Shown: positions 45,613 to 57,449, counted from the stretch's first letter. The stretch: DNA of 64,000 nt from Clostridium muellerianum (GCF_012926525.1 NZ_JABBNI010000006.1:1-64000), one strand, 5' to 3'. Program-made: numbers and translations. Notes: generated by a model not told the origin, from the sequence alone.

Positions 45613-45697
45613 TGGTGGAGGAAGATGGATTCGAACCATCGAAGTCGATGACAACAGATTTACAGTCTGCCCCCTTTGGCCGCTCGGGAATTCCTCC
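45613..45697 (-). tRNA. tRNA-Tyr (GTA), copy 1
   Basis: 85 bases, anticodon GTA, long variable arm, encoded CCA; same sequence as the copy at 45342-45426. Confidence 0.95.
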
Positions 45698-45702
45698 ATA
45701 TT

Positions 45703-45778
<76 letters not shown>

Positions 45779-45827
45779 ACATTTCATATTATCCATGTTT
45801 TCACCAGTAACGGCTTCAACATGGATT

Positions 45828-45856
45828 AGTATACATTGTTCAGTTGTTATTTTCAA
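45828..45856 (-). promoter_or_regulatory. Promoter of the tRNA array
   Basis: On the minus strand: -35 TTGAAA (45856-45851), 17-base spacer, -10 TATACT (45833-45828). The leader then folds ATCCATGTT against AACATGGAT. Confidence 0.78.
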
Positions 45857-45984
45857 GTTCAAAATCTACAGTATAACAAGTTCTACTCTGTATACCTCTA
45901 CTAATCTCTGTTTATCTTTATAAATCACACTCAGTTATTTTTATTTAATCAAATTTAATAATTCTCTTATATCATAAAATTATC

Positions 45985-46659
45985 TTATCGATTAACTGAT
46001 TCCATGTTTATAAATTTTTTAACTACCTGTTCTACTTTTCCATAATCTTTGTCAGATAATCTTTGCTTAAGTAATTTTATAGTGTTTTTTATATCTTCAT
46101 CACTACCATTTTTTAAATATTGATTTACTTTTTCATAGTCCACAGCTGATAACTTACTTCCTACAGACAGAAGCTTTTCTTTATCGGCAATAGTTAAACT
46201 ATCTTTTATTTTTGACCTTGAAACCTTAAATACTGGTAAATCTTTTTCACTATTCAAATTATCATTATTTTTATCATCATTATTAGATTTTGTTCTTTGA
46301 TTTTCTTTGTCAACTTTCTCATCGTATTGTGAAAAAATTTCTTTTTTGTCCTCATCTATTTTATCTGCTATCATATCCATCTTATTTTTTTTGTAACTAT
46401 CTGTCATACTAATTAATTCTTTACTTTTTGATTGAGGGCTATTCGTAATGTTATCTTTACTTTTTTCTTCACTTTTACCTTTATTTTTGTCATTCTGTAT
46501 TTTACTTTCTGCACTATTGGTTTTATTATTTGTATTCATTACCTCGACTTTTCCTTTTATTGAATTCTCATTAACATCTATTCTACTTGAATAAATCATT
46601 ATACCTACACATATTGTGGTACATAAAATTACAACGAATGACAGTATCCTTTTTTTCAT
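45985..46659 (-). CDS. Membrane-anchored, highly charged protein of unknown function
   Basis: 224 residues. One N-terminal membrane helix (about 5-24, KRILSFVVILCTTICVGIM) is followed by a long Asn/Lys/Ser/Glu-rich linker (about 30-150) and a small helical C-terminal domain (about 155-220: LTIADKEKLLSVGSKLSAVD, YEKVNQYLKNG, LLKQRLSDKDYGKVEQVV). The layout suggests an extracytoplasmic domain on a flexible stalk. I do not recognise the family. It is divergent from yyaC, with which it shares a short AT-rich promoter region, so a role in sporulation is possible but unproven. AAGGAGG precedes the ATG. Confidence 0.75.
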   Translation of the reverse strand: MKKRILSFVVILCTTICVGIMIYSSRIDVNENSIKGKVEVMNTNNKTNSAESKIQNDKNKGKSEEKSKDNITNSPQSKSKELISMTDSYKKNKMDMIADKIDEDKKEIFSQYDEKVDKENQRTKSNNDDKNNDNLNSEKDLPVFKVSRSKIKDSLTIADKEKLLSVGSKLSAVDYEKVNQYLKNGSDEDIKNTIKLLKQRLSDKDYGKVEQVVKKFINMESVNR

Positions 46660-46785
46660 ATATTTTGCCTCCTTGTATTATGCAAACACCTTTTATTAGT
46701 ATTCACTATTTTTTCTTTTTTTATTCTTTAAATAATGATATTTTTTAAATTATCTTCATATAAATTATTGATAGGAGGTGAGTTC

Positions 46786-47325
46786 TTGAATAAAGTAAAA
46801 TCTAATTACAAAAATCCAATGTGTTATTATGAGATTGCATATTTTTTAAAAGACTATATGAATAAAAATACTGTTATAGTATGTATTGGAACAGACCGAT
46901 GCATAGGTGATTGTCTTGGGCCATTAGTAGGTACTCTACTAAAAGCTAAAGGTTTCCCTCTACCTGTATATGGAACTATTTCAGATCCGATACATGCTTT
47001 AAATATCGATAAAAAACTAAAAGAAATAAAACTCATGCATCCATATAATAATTTAATAGGAATAGATGCATGTCTTGGTGATGAGTCTAGTATAGGAGAA
47101 ATCCAAGCGAGAGATTATCCTGTACATCCTGGTAAAGGCGTCGGTAAATTTCTTCCTAATGTAGGGGAATGTTCTGTAATAGGTATAGTTGATTCTAATG
47201 ACAGTGACGAAATATTTACTAGTAATAATATACGACTAAACTTAATATTAAACATGGCTGAAGCTATAACTCACTCTCTTATACACACTTATTATTTATA
47301 TAACAACACCAAATTTTCATTATAA
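46786..47325 (+). CDS. yyaC: YyaC, spore protease GPR-related (DUF1256) protein
   Basis: About 179 residues. Family features are VIVCIGTDRCIGDCLGPLVG, HALNIDKKLKEI, IGIDACLGDESSIGEIQARD and HPGKGVGKFLPNVGECSVIG. YyaC is structurally related to the germination protease GPR and occurs in endospore formers; its exact role is not firmly known. The TTG at 46786 is chosen because AGGAGGTG lies seven bases upstream; an ATG 17 codons earlier (46735) has no ribosome site. Convergent with mbl, with a shared terminator. Confidence 0.92.
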   Translation: MNKVKSNYKNPMCYYEIAYFLKDYMNKNTVIVCIGTDRCIGDCLGPLVGTLLKAKGFPLPVYGTISDPIHALNIDKKLKEIKLMHPYNNLIGIDACLGDESSIGEIQARDYPVHPGKGVGKFLPNVGECSVIGIVDSNDSDEIFTSNNIRLNLILNMAEAITHSLIHTYYLYNNTKFSL

Positions 47326-47361
47326 TAACAACCCATTTATAATTTGTATGTATGTTCACAT

Positions 47362-47409
47362 AAAAAAAAGCAAAATCCTAAATTCTATAGGATTTTGCTT
47401 TTATTTTTA
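47362..47409. terminator. Bidirectional terminator between yyaC and mbl
   Basis: AAAAGCAAAATCCTA (47366-47380) pairs with TAGGATTTTGCTTTT (47388-47402), with A8 on the left and a T-rich run on the right. Confidence 0.9.
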
Positions 47410-48438
47410 ATCTATTAACGTTATATCATCACCTGTAAAAGTAACTTCCATTTTGTCCAAATATTCCAAAACCTTTCCTGTTCCTAGCGCTACGCAAGAC
47501 ACTGCATCTTCTGCTACATATACTGGAACTTTTGTTGCTTCTTGTATCAACTCACTAAGTCCATTAAGTAGTGCTCCTCCACCAGTCATAATTATACCCT
47601 TATCAGCTATATCTGATGCTAATTCAGGTGGTGTCTTTTCAAGCACTGCATGGGTTGTTTCAGCTATAGCATTTACTGTTTCCTTCAATGCCTCCCTCAT
47701 TTCATCTGAGGATACAGTTATATTTTTGGGAAGACCTGTAATTAAATCCCTTCCTCTTATTTCCATAATCATTTTTTCTTCTCTCTTATATGCAGAACCT
47801 ATATTTATTTTTAAGTCCTCTGATGTTCTTTCGCCAATCATTAATTTATGTTCTTTTTTTATATATTTCATAATAGCTTCATCAAACTTGTCTCCTGCCA
47901 TTTTTATGGAAGCTCTTACAACTATTCCACCTAAAGAAATAACTGCAACATCAGTAGTACCTCCTCCAATGTCTATGACCATGTTTCCACTTGCTTTTGT
48001 TATATCAAGACCTGACCCAATAGCTGCTGCTAATGGTTCTTCAATTAAGAATACTTTTTTTGCACCAGCATTTTTAGCTGCATCAATTATAGCTCTTTTT
48101 TCAACTTCTGTAGCTTCGCAGGGAACGCATACTACTACTCTTGGTGCAGACATTCTTTTTTTACCGCAAGCCTTGGTTATAAAATATTTTAGCATTTTTT
48201 CAGTTATGTCATAATCAGATATAACTCCATCTCTCAAAGGACGAATTGCTACAATATTTCCTGGCGTTCTACCAATCATTTGCCATGCTTCTTCACCTAC
48301 AGCTAATACCTTATTTCTACTTCTATCTACAGCAACTACTGAAGGTTCTTTTAAAATTACTCCTCTGCCTTTAATATAAACAAGCACCGTGGCTGTCCCT
48401 AAATCAATTCCCATATCGGTTCCTATACTAAAAAACAT
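47407..48438 (-). CDS. mbl: MreB/Mbl actin-like cell-shape protein
   Basis: Bacterial actin homologue guiding lateral cell-wall synthesis at the membrane. 343 residues. Phosphate loops are TDMGIDLGTATVLVYIKG and GNMVIDIGGGTTDVAVISLGG; the adenosine motif is GIIMTGGGALLNGL. The spoIIID-mbl gene order is that of Bacillus mbl, so Mbl is a better name than MreB. ATG 48438 has AGGAG about 11 bases upstream; in-frame starts up to 48465 would put extra residues before the conserved MFFSIGTDMGIDLG start. Confidence 0.95.
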   Translation of the reverse strand: MFFSIGTDMGIDLGTATVLVYIKGRGVILKEPSVVAVDRSRNKVLAVGEEAWQMIGRTPGNIVAIRPLRDGVISDYDITEKMLKYFITKACGKKRMSAPRVVVCVPCEATEVEKRAIIDAAKNAGAKKVFLIEEPLAAAIGSGLDITKASGNMVIDIGGGTTDVAVISLGGIVVRASIKMAGDKFDEAIMKYIKKEHKLMIGERTSEDLKINIGSAYKREEKMIMEIRGRDLITGLPKNITVSSDEMREALKETVNAIAETTHAVLEKTPPELASDIADKGIIMTGGGALLNGLSELIQEATKVPVYVAEDAVSCVALGTGKVLEYLDKMEVTFTGDDITLID

Positions 48439-48540
48439 TCCTATGCTCACTCCTACTCTTCCCATTCTTTATTTATAATAAAAATGTGAATTTTGTCTAC
48501 TTTTATTATATCTACTTATTTAATTATAATAGGAATGTTT

Positions 48541-48795
48541 TTAACCTTCAATAGCTTTATATTTCATTTTTGTTGCTTTTCCACCTCTTATATGTCTTTC
48601 TGCTTTATTATAATCTAAAATAGTCTTGGCCTCTTTAGCGATTTGAGGATTTATTTTAGGTAACCTTTCTGTCATATCTTTGTGTATAGTACTTTTACTT
48701 ACTCCAAAAACCTTGGCTGTTTTTCTTATTGTAGCCTTTGAACCTATAATATAATTTGCTACTTCTAAAACTCTTTCTTCAATGTAATCTTTCAA
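48541..48795 (-). CDS. spoIIID: Sporulation transcription factor SpoIIID
   Basis: 84-residue DNA-binding protein active in the mother cell, switching genes of the SigE regulon. The helix-turn-helix is TIRKTAKVFGVSKSTIHKDM, followed by the basic tail RHIRGGKATKMKYK used for extra DNA contacts. The start is TTG (48795) with GGGAGG eight bases upstream. It precedes mbl, as in Bacillus, with about 100 bases between. Confidence 0.97.
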   Translation of the reverse strand: MKDYIEERVLEVANYIIGSKATIRKTAKVFGVSKSTIHKDMTERLPKINPQIAKEAKTILDYNKAERHIRGGKATKMKYKAIEG

Positions 48796-48864
48796 GGATG
48801 CTACCTCCCTAATCCTTCTATATTTATAAATATGCTGTTTATAATTTTTAAATTCATCAGGTTA

Positions 48865-48896
48865 GTCATTTTCCGATAAATATATCGGAAAATGAC
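48865..48896. repeat. 14-bp perfect inverted repeat between the SpoIIQ-like gene and spoIIID
   Basis: GTCATTTTCCGATA (48865-48878) and TATCGGAAAATGAC (48883-48896), loop AATA. It lies just after a stop codon but lacks a T-run, so it may be a weak terminator or a protein site. Confidence 0.65.
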
Positions 48897-48902
48897 CCAA
48901 AA

Positions 48903-49619
48903 TTAATATTTTACATATTTTGCTGGATTGACAAAATCATTTCCCTTTAAAACTTGGAAATGTAAATGGTCCCCATACTTTTCATAAGCTGATCTCAACG
49001 TAGTTTTACCTACTGCTCCTATAACCATACCTTTTGTTACATTTTGGCCTTTGGTAACCTTTACTTTTTCATCTAAATTAGAGTAAACTGTTTTTAATCC
49101 ATTTTGATGATTTATAACAACTTTTACTCCATCTTGAGTAGCGCTGTTAATCTCTTCTACTTTTCCATCCATAGAAGCAAATACTGGTTTACCTATCTCT
49201 GCTTTTATATCTAAACCAAGATTAGGTCTGTAACTTGATGTAGATTCCCAATATACAGGATCTTCTGAATAAGCTCTTGCCAGACTGCCTTCCACTGGTT
49301 TATTTAACGAAGTGCTTGCTGTATTAGAAACACTTTGTGACTTTGCTTCATTTTTAGGTACAACTACTTGTGCCTTAGAATTTTTCTTTACCTGAAGAGC
49401 ATTGTCATAATTTAAAGATGACTCATTATTTGCTTTGGCTGTCTGCTTCTTCACTTTTTCTTGTGTTTGGGCATTTTGCTGCATTAACGCATTATGCTTA
49501 TTAGACTTAACAGTTAAAACTGCTGCTGTAGCTACAATACATAAGCAAACAAATAGTATTACATAAAAGCCCTCCTTCTTAAAAAAGTTAGTTGTTTTGT
49601 TTAAAAATTTTTTGTCCAT
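48903..49619 (-). CDS. SpoIIQ-like LytM (M23) protein with altered zinc ligand
   Basis: 238 residues. One membrane helix (about 17-37), a low-complexity linker (about 45-110), then an M23/LytM domain (about 125-238). The first zinc motif, normally HxGxD, is NLGLD (N133...D137) here, while the last motif GDHLHFQV is intact. Position before spoIIID and after spoIID matches SpoIIQ, the forespore protein that pairs with SpoIIIAH across the intermembrane space during engulfment. Bacillus SpoIIQ is also a catalytically dead LytM protein. A SigF-type promoter precedes it. Confidence 0.85.
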   Translation of the reverse strand: MDKKFLNKTTNFFKKEGFYVILFVCLCIVATAAVLTVKSNKHNALMQQNAQTQEKVKKQTAKANNESSLNYDNALQVKKNSKAQVVVPKNEAKSQSVSNTASTSLNKPVEGSLARAYSEDPVYWESTSSYRPNLGLDIKAEIGKPVFASMDGKVEEINSATQDGVKVVINHQNGLKTVYSNLDEKVKVTKGQNVTKGMVIGAVGKTTLRSAYEKYGDHLHFQVLKGNDFVNPAKYVKY

Positions 49620-49637
49620 ATGAACACCTCCTTTTTG

Positions 49638-49666
49638 TAGTTTGTCCAGAGTATAGTAAAAAATAC
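49638..49666 (-). promoter_or_regulatory. Putative SigF promoter of the SpoIIQ-like gene
   Basis: On the minus strand: -35 GTATT (49666-49662), 14-base spacer, -10 GGACAAACTA (49647-49638), which fits the SigF -10 pattern GGnnAnAnTR at every fixed base. Confidence 0.6.
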
Positions 49667-49705
49667 ATATTTTATAAAAATTTTTCTATTATTTTTTACA
49701 TATTT

Positions 49706-49732
49706 CATACAAAAAAAAAGGGCAAAGCCCCT
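49706..49732 (-). terminator. Terminator of spoIID
   Basis: On the minus strand GGGC-TTT-GCCC is followed by nine T's. Confidence 0.85.
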
Positions 49733-50785
49733 TTACCTAGAAATTTTGTTAATTTCTACTCCGCTATAATAATGTTTTAAAATTTCTTTATAATTACTTC
49801 CAGACTTTGCCATAGCATTTGCTCCCCACTGGCTCATACCCACTCCATGTCCATATCCTTTGCAATCTATTTCCATACCAGTATCATTATATTTAATATT
49901 AAAATTAGCAGAATTTAATCCCATAATACTTCTGAATTCAGTACCTGATATAGTAATTTTTCCTATTGCCATTTCTTTTATTGACCCGCCTTTAGTTCTA
50001 GATTTTATTTGAATTTCATTTTTTATATTAGCTGTCGATAAACCACAATTGGTATATTTATAACTTATTTTATTAATAAATTCACTATACGATACTTTAA
50101 TCGAACTTTCACGTTTATATGCACCTTCCTCTCCCAAACTGCTCACACTTTTTAAATAAGGAAGATTACTAGAGAACACATCTAAACAATCTTCTGTTTT
50201 ACCACTGCTTACAGAAAAGTAATATGGTTCCATTACTAACTTATTATCATATACCAAAAATTCACCCGAAGTCTGCTGAACTGCATTACTTATTTTATTC
50301 CAATATTCATCTCTTTTATTAGCTTCCCATAATTTTAATTGCTCTTCCTTATGTCTAAAAACCTGACACTGAGTTGTATCACACACATCCGCTCCAGTAT
50401 TACTTTTATATTTATGCCCTCCAAAAGACTCCATGTGGGCTAATGCAAAGGTTCTAGCTGCTACAGCTTGTGCCTTTAAGGCTTCTAAAGAAAATTCAAC
50501 TGGTTCTTCAGCTGACACAACTCCTTTTACATATTCCTCCAAACACATTTCTTCCACTTTATTTTCTTTTGTAATATATACCTTTATTTTTATGTCTCCT
50601 ACATTTTGTTTATTAAATATTACGTCGTTGGATTTAATGAGGAATTTTGGTATTGACCTATTAATTCCTATGCCTCCTTCACTTATCTCCAATATAAACA
50701 GTGACAATGCTATAACCAAAATTATCCCAATAAAAATTAACAGCATAAGTTTTTTTAAATACATTAAACCACTAACCCTTTTCAT
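49733..50785 (-). CDS. spoIID: Stage II sporulation protein D
   Basis: Membrane-anchored lytic transglycosylase that remodels peptidoglycan during forespore engulfment, made in the mother cell. 350 residues with an N-terminal membrane helix (about 10-30). Conserved SpoIID sequence: MCLEEYVKGVVSAEEPVEF (catalytic Glu region), LEALKAQAVAARTFALAHME, and near the end CKGYGHGVGMSQWGANAMAK. GGGGAG precedes the ATG. Downstream of murA on the same strand, behind a terminator, so it should have its own sporulation promoter. Confidence 0.96.
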   Translation of the reverse strand: MKRVSGLMYLKKLMLLIFIGIILVIALSLFILEISEGGIGINRSIPKFLIKSNDVIFNKQNVGDIKIKVYITKENKVEEMCLEEYVKGVVSAEEPVEFSLEALKAQAVAARTFALAHMESFGGHKYKSNTGADVCDTTQCQVFRHKEEQLKLWEANKRDEYWNKISNAVQQTSGEFLVYDNKLVMEPYYFSVSSGKTEDCLDVFSSNLPYLKSVSSLGEEGAYKRESSIKVSYSEFINKISYKYTNCGLSTANIKNEIQIKSRTKGGSIKEMAIGKITISGTEFRSIMGLNSANFNIKYNDTGMEIDCKGYGHGVGMSQWGANAMAKSGSNYKEILKHYYSGVEINKISR

Positions 50786-50854
50786 ATAAGTATCTCCCCT
50801 TACTTTCGTTAAAGTACATCAGTATAATATTATTAAGAGTTTGGGGAAATTATT

Positions 50855-50894
50855 ACTAAAGAAAAGAGAAGATTTTGTTCTAATCTTCTCTTCC
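50855..50894 (-). terminator. Terminator of murA
   Basis: AAGAGAAGATT (50864-50874) pairs with AATCTTCTCTT (50882-50892); TTTTCTTT follows on the minus strand. Confidence 0.8.
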
Positions 50895-50920
50895 TGTTAA
50901 TATATTAATATCGTGGACGT

Positions 50921-52183
50921 TTATCCCGTTATTCTTTCAACGTCTGCACCTAATCCTTGTAATTTTTTTTCTATAGAAACATATCCTCTATCTACATGAT
51001 ATATGTCTGTAACCTCTGTCTCTCCTTCTGCTGCTAAGCCACAAAGTATCAGTGCAGCTCCTGCTCTTAAATCTGTAGCCCTAACTTCTGCACCTGTTAA
51101 TTTATCTACACCTTCAATAATAGAACTTCTACCATCAATCTTTATATTTGCTCCCATTCGCTTCATTTCAGCTGCATGCATAAATCTATTTTCAAAAATT
51201 GTTTCTGTAATTACACTAGTACCTTTTATAGTGCATAAAAGACCTGCCATTTGGGACTGCATATCTGTTGGAAAACCTGGATAAGGCATGGTTTTAATAT
51301 CAATAGGTTTAAGATCTGAATCTGCATCTACATACATGCTATTTCCATCTAAAGCTATTTTTACACCTACTTCAGTCAGTTTGGCAATAATTGGTTTTAA
51401 ATACTCCTCGTTAACTCCATTTATTTTAATTTTACTTCTAGTTATAGCAGCTGCAATCATAAATGTTCCTGCTTCTATCCTATCACATATAGGCTTATGA
51501 GTAGTTCCTTTCATATTTTTAACTCCGATTATACGAATAGTATCTGTACCAGCTCCAATAATATTTGCTCCCATATTATTTAAAAACTTCCCTAAGTCTT
51601 GAATTTCTGGTTCTTCAGCCGCATTTTCTATAATAGTTTCACCTTCAGCCATAACTGCAGCCATCATTACATTTTCAGTTGCTCCTACCGATGGAAAATC
51701 TAAATATATCTTATTTCCTATAAGCTTCTTAGCTTGAGCTTCCACATATCCATGCCCTACATTTACTTCTGCACCTAATGCACTAAACCCCTTCAAGTGT
51801 AAATCTATAGGTCTTGTTCCTATGTTACACCCGCCTGGAAGAGATAATCTAAACTTGCCAAACCTAGATATCATAGGACCCATAATTAAAAAAGATGCTC
51901 TCATCATTTTTACCAAATTGCTTGAAGGCTCAGAATCATCCTTTATATTAGAAGTATCTATTACTATTCTATTAGCTTCCTCGTTAATATTTATGTCTGC
52001 TGAAATTGATCTAAGTACATCACTTATAACAAATACATCTTCTAACATAGGCGCTTCATCAATCACACATTTATCTCCACTTAGTATACTAGCCGCTATA
52101 ATTGGTAAAATAGAATTTTTTGCAGTACTTATATTTACCTCTCCTTGTAACTTTCTTCCTCCCCTTACTGATATTTTATTCAT
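50921..52183 (-). CDS. murA: UDP-N-acetylglucosamine 1-carboxyvinyltransferase
   Basis: First committed step of peptidoglycan synthesis: transfer of enolpyruvate from PEP to UDP-GlcNAc, in the cytoplasm. 420 residues, full length. The fosfomycin-target cysteine is present in LPGGCNIGTRPIDLHLKGF. Other conserved parts are the LQGEVNISTAKNSILPIIAA start and YPGFPTDMQSQMAGLLC. It lies 23 bases downstream of ywmB, the same order as in Bacillus, and has GGAGG before the ATG. Confidence 0.97.
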   Translation of the reverse strand: MNKISVRGGRKLQGEVNISTAKNSILPIIAASILSGDKCVIDEAPMLEDVFVISDVLRSISADININEEANRIVIDTSNIKDDSEPSSNLVKMMRASFLIMGPMISRFGKFRLSLPGGCNIGTRPIDLHLKGFSALGAEVNVGHGYVEAQAKKLIGNKIYLDFPSVGATENVMMAAVMAEGETIIENAAEEPEIQDLGKFLNNMGANIIGAGTDTIRIIGVKNMKGTTHKPICDRIEAGTFMIAAAITRSKIKINGVNEEYLKPIIAKLTEVGVKIALDGNSMYVDADSDLKPIDIKTMPYPGFPTDMQSQMAGLLCTIKGTSVITETIFENRFMHAAEMKRMGANIKIDGRSSIIEGVDKLTGAEVRATDLRAGAALILCGLAAEGETEVTDIYHVDRGYVSIEKKLQGLGADVERITG

Positions 52184-52206
52184 ATTTATCCTCCATTCTA
52201 CAATTG

Positions 52207-52902
52207 CTAATATGTTGTAAGTATTTCAGGTGTTCCAAGAATTATATAATTGCCTGACTGATACTTACATACAGCATAATTAAAATCCATTAACTTACCA
52301 TTAATCTGAATTGCATTATATATGCCTGTATAAGCTGTAGTGCTATATCCATTTTTTAAAGCTACTGTATTAATATTAGATGCTCCATGATTTCTGAGTA
52401 TTTTTAAAACTTCTTTATTTATTGCATCGATGTTATTATTACAAACTTGCGCCTTTAGATATTGGAAATATTTTATGGTTATGTTTTTACCACCTATGCA
52501 CTTTTGCACATCACTTTTCATATTACTTAGTAGATTACTATTACTTTTTTCTAATAAATTTATTGTTATAATATTATGATTTTCATATTTCATGGTTTCT
52601 ATGTAACCATTTACATTATTTTTGCCAAATTCTATACAATAAATTTTTTCGTTTTTTAACATAGACTTATATCTTGTATCAAAATATCCCATTTTTTTTA
52701 ATATATCATTACAAACTTTCTCTCCATTTTCATCTGTTATAAATGATGCTGTTATACCACATTCAACAGTCCTGCTATTAGTTTCTTTTAAAATATCATT
52801 AAATAAATCAGAATTATTACTGGCTAATGAAAAATCGCTAAATAAGAATATAACACCAATTATTAAAAAAACTATTAAAATCATAACCTTCTTCTTTTTC
52901 AT
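52207..52902 (-). CDS. ywmB: YwmB family (DUF1779) secreted protein
   Basis: 231 residues with an N-terminal membrane/signal segment (about 5-27, ending FSLASN). The rest is a YwmB-type alpha/beta domain: RTVECGITASFITDENGEK, a central YKSMLKNEKIYC stretch, and the C-terminal MDFNYAVCKYQSGNYIILGTPEI. In Bacillus ywmB also lies between atpC and murA; its role is not established, although placement next to murA and spoIID hints at envelope or sporulation functions. Cotranscription with murA is likely. Confidence 0.85.
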   Translation of the reverse strand: MKKKKVMILIVFLIIGVIFLFSDFSLASNNSDLFNDILKETNSRTVECGITASFITDENGEKVCNDILKKMGYFDTRYKSMLKNEKIYCIEFGKNNVNGYIETMKYENHNIITINLLEKSNSNLLSNMKSDVQKCIGGKNITIKYFQYLKAQVCNNNIDAINKEVLKILRNHGASNINTVALKNGYSTTAYTGIYNAIQINGKLMDFNYAVCKYQSGNYIILGTPEILTTY

Positions 52903-53129
52903 AAAATACTCTTCAGCAGCTTATACCAAAGAGCTTGTCACCCCCTTTTTATCCTTTAACATTATTGACTAATTTATACCAAAATATTCACTTCGTGATC
53001 CTGTATCAATCTATGCTATAGAAAATCATCTGAATTTGATTAGTGTACTATTAAGGGGTGTCTTAAGATACTATCAATATATAAAAACACTTACCAAAAT
53101 GTGCAAAACTTCTTATAATTAATTTTATG

Positions 53130-53172
53130 ATAAAAAAATAACACGAAACTTAGTTTCGTGTTATTTTTATAT
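53130..53172 (-). terminator. Terminator of the ATP synthase operon
   Basis: AAATAACACGAAA pairs with TTTCGTGTTATTT around a CTTAG-type tip (53136-53166); T-run on the minus strand. Confidence 0.9.
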
Positions 53173-53176
53173 AAAT

Positions 53177-53575
53177 TTATTTTAAATTAATTCTAGCCAT
53201 AGCTCTAGCTAAAGCTAATTCTGCCCTCTTTACATCAACGTCATGTTTTGATTCATTTAATCTATGTTCAGCTCTGTCTTTAGCAGATTTTGCTCTATCT
53301 AAGTCTATATCTTCTGGCCATTCGCAAGAATCACATAAGAATTCTACTACATTATCCTTTACATCAAGTATGCCACTGGATGTAAATGCTTTAAGTTCTT
53401 TACCATCACTTGTAGTAATTTCTGTGATAGCAGGTCTTAAAGGAGTCACTAAAGGCATATGATTTGAAAGAATTCCTATACGACCTTGGGTAGTACCTGT
53501 TATTAACTCTACCACTTCTCCAGTATAAAATTCTTTTTCGGGAGTAAGGATAGTTAACTTAAAAGCATTTGCCAT
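53177..53575 (-). CDS. atpC: ATP synthase F1 subunit epsilon
   Basis: 132 residues: N-terminal beta-sandwich (LTILTPEKEFYTGEVVELIT, GRIGILSNHMPLVTPLRP) and C-terminal two-helix domain (AKSAKDRAEHRLNE, AELALARAMARINL). Epsilon binds gamma in the central stalk and its C-terminal helices can inhibit ATP hydrolysis. Last gene of the operon, followed by the terminator. Confidence 0.97.
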   Translation of the reverse strand: MANAFKLTILTPEKEFYTGEVVELITGTTQGRIGILSNHMPLVTPLRPAITEITTSDGKELKAFTSSGILDVKDNVVEFLCDSCEWPEDIDLDRAKSAKDRAEHRLNESKHDVDVKRAELALARAMARINLK

Positions 53576-53646
53576 ATTAATCTCCTTCTCACAAATAAAT
53601 TATTAAGTTAGACAGTAATAATCTGTCTAACTTAAAACTAAAAGGA

Positions 53647-55912
<2,266 letters not shown>

Positions 55913-55934
55913 AATTCACCTCCCGCAAAGGGAA

Positions 55935-57449
55935 TTATACCTCTGCTAAAAATATTTTTTTGAATTCTTCTATAGCACTGCTAAGTTTTTCTTTTAACTC
56001 ATCTGATAATACTTTTTTAGTTACTATTTCTTCACCAATTTCTTTATGATGAGTATTCATATATTCTAAGAATTCTTTTTCAAATTTCTTTATACTTTCT
56101 ACCTCAATATCCATTAACTTATTGTTAACAGCTGCATACATGATCATTATCTGATCTTGCACTGGTACTGGCTTATACTGAGGCTGTTTTAGTATTTCTA
56201 CTAGTCTCTTACCTTTTTCAAGTCTTCTCTTTGATTCTCCATCAAGATCTGAACCAAACTGTGCAAAAGCAGCAAGTTCTCTATATTGTGCAAGATCAAG
56301 TTTTAGTGTTCCTGAAACTTGTTTCATTGCTTTAATTTGAGCATTACCACCAACTCTGGATACTGATATACCGGCATTAACTGCTGGTCTTTGTCCTGCG
56401 TTGAATAATTCTGATTCAAGGAATATCTGACCATCTGTTATTGAGATAACGTTAGTTGGTATGTACGCTGTAACGTCTCCTGCTTGAGTTTCTATTATAG
56501 GAAGAGCTGTAAGTGATCCTCCACCAAGCTTATCTGAAAGTTTTGCAGCTCTTTCAAGCAATCTTGAATGTAAATAGAAAACATCTCCAGGGAACGCTTC
56601 TCTACCTGGTGCTCTACGAAGTAATAATGACATTGTTCTATAAGCAACTGCATGCTTAGACAAGTCATCATATATTATAAGTACATCTTTTCCTTGATGC
56701 ATAAAATACTCACCCATAGTACATCCTGCATATGGTGCAATGTACTGTAATGGTGCTGTTTCTGATGCTGATGATGATACAATTATTGTATAATCCATAG
56801 CCCCTGCTTCAGTAAGATTGTTAACTATATGAGCAACAGTAGATTGTTTCTGTCCTATAGCAACATATATACAAATTACGTCTTTGCCTTTTTGGTTAAT
56901 TATTGTATCTGTTGCTATTGCAGTTTTACCTGTCTGTCTGTCTCCTATAATAAGTTCTCTTTGACCTTTTCCTATTGGTATAAATGAATCTATAGCTTTT
57001 ATACCTGTCTGTAATGGCTGTTTAACAGATTGTCTTTGAATAACACCAGGTGCCTTAATTTCAACTGCTCTTGTTTCTGTTGTTTTAATAGGACCTTTAC
57101 CATCTATAGGCTGTCCAAGAGAATTTACAACTCTTCCTACTATTTCATCTCCAACTGGTACTTCAACAACTTTTCCAGTTCTTTTAACTATGTCCCCTTC
57201 TTTTATACCTTTTTCAGAACCTAGAAGAACACAACCTACGTTGTCTTGTTCAAGGTTTAGAGACATGCCATAGACATCATTTGGAAACTCTAGAAGCTCT
57301 CCAGCGATACAATCGTTAAGACCATAAACTCTGGCTATACCATCACCAATTTGAATTATTGTACCTGAATCAACTGTTTCTATTTTCTTTTCATACTTTT
57401 GTATTTCTTGTTTTATAATTGAAGTTATTTCTTCAGGTTTTATATTCAT
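55935..57449 (-). CDS. atpA: ATP synthase F1 subunit alpha
   Basis: Non-catalytic nucleotide-binding subunit, 504 residues. Walker [16 protein letters not shown], Walker [18 protein letters not shown], arginine-finger segment [16 protein letters not shown]-terminal [20 protein letters not shown] contacts delta. Spacing to atpG is 22 bases. Complete. Confidence 0.99.
   Translation of the reverse strand: MNIKPEEITSIIKQEIQKYEKKIETVDSGTIIQIGDGIARVYGLNDCIAGELLEFPNDVYGMSLNLEQDNVGCVLLGSEKGIKEGDIVKRTGKVVEVPVGDEIVGRVVNSLGQPIDGKGPIKTTETRAVEIKAPGVIQRQSVKQPLQTGIKAIDSFIPIGKGQRELIIGDRQTGKTAIATDTIINQKGKDVICIYVAIGQKQSTVAHIVNNLTEAGAMDYTIIVSSSASETAPLQYIAPYAGCTMGEYFMHQGKDVLIIYDDLSKHAVAYRTMSLLLRRAPGREAFPGDVFYLHSRLLERAAKLSDKLGGGSLTALPIIETQAGDVTAYIPTNVISITDGQIFLESELFNAGQRPAVNAGISVSRVGGNAQIKAMKQVSGTLKLDLAQYRELAAFAQFGSDLDGESKRRLEKGKRLVEILKQPQYKPVPVQDQIMIMYAAVNNKLMDIEVESIKKFEKEFLEYMNTHHKEIGEEIVTKKVLSDELKEKLSSAIEEFKKIFLAEV

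Noticed and set aside
47453..48214. 253-codon plus-strand frame opposite mbl
   Set aside because: It is the antisense of a well-conserved actin-like gene; its Ser/Pro/Ile-rich composition is typical of a shadow frame.
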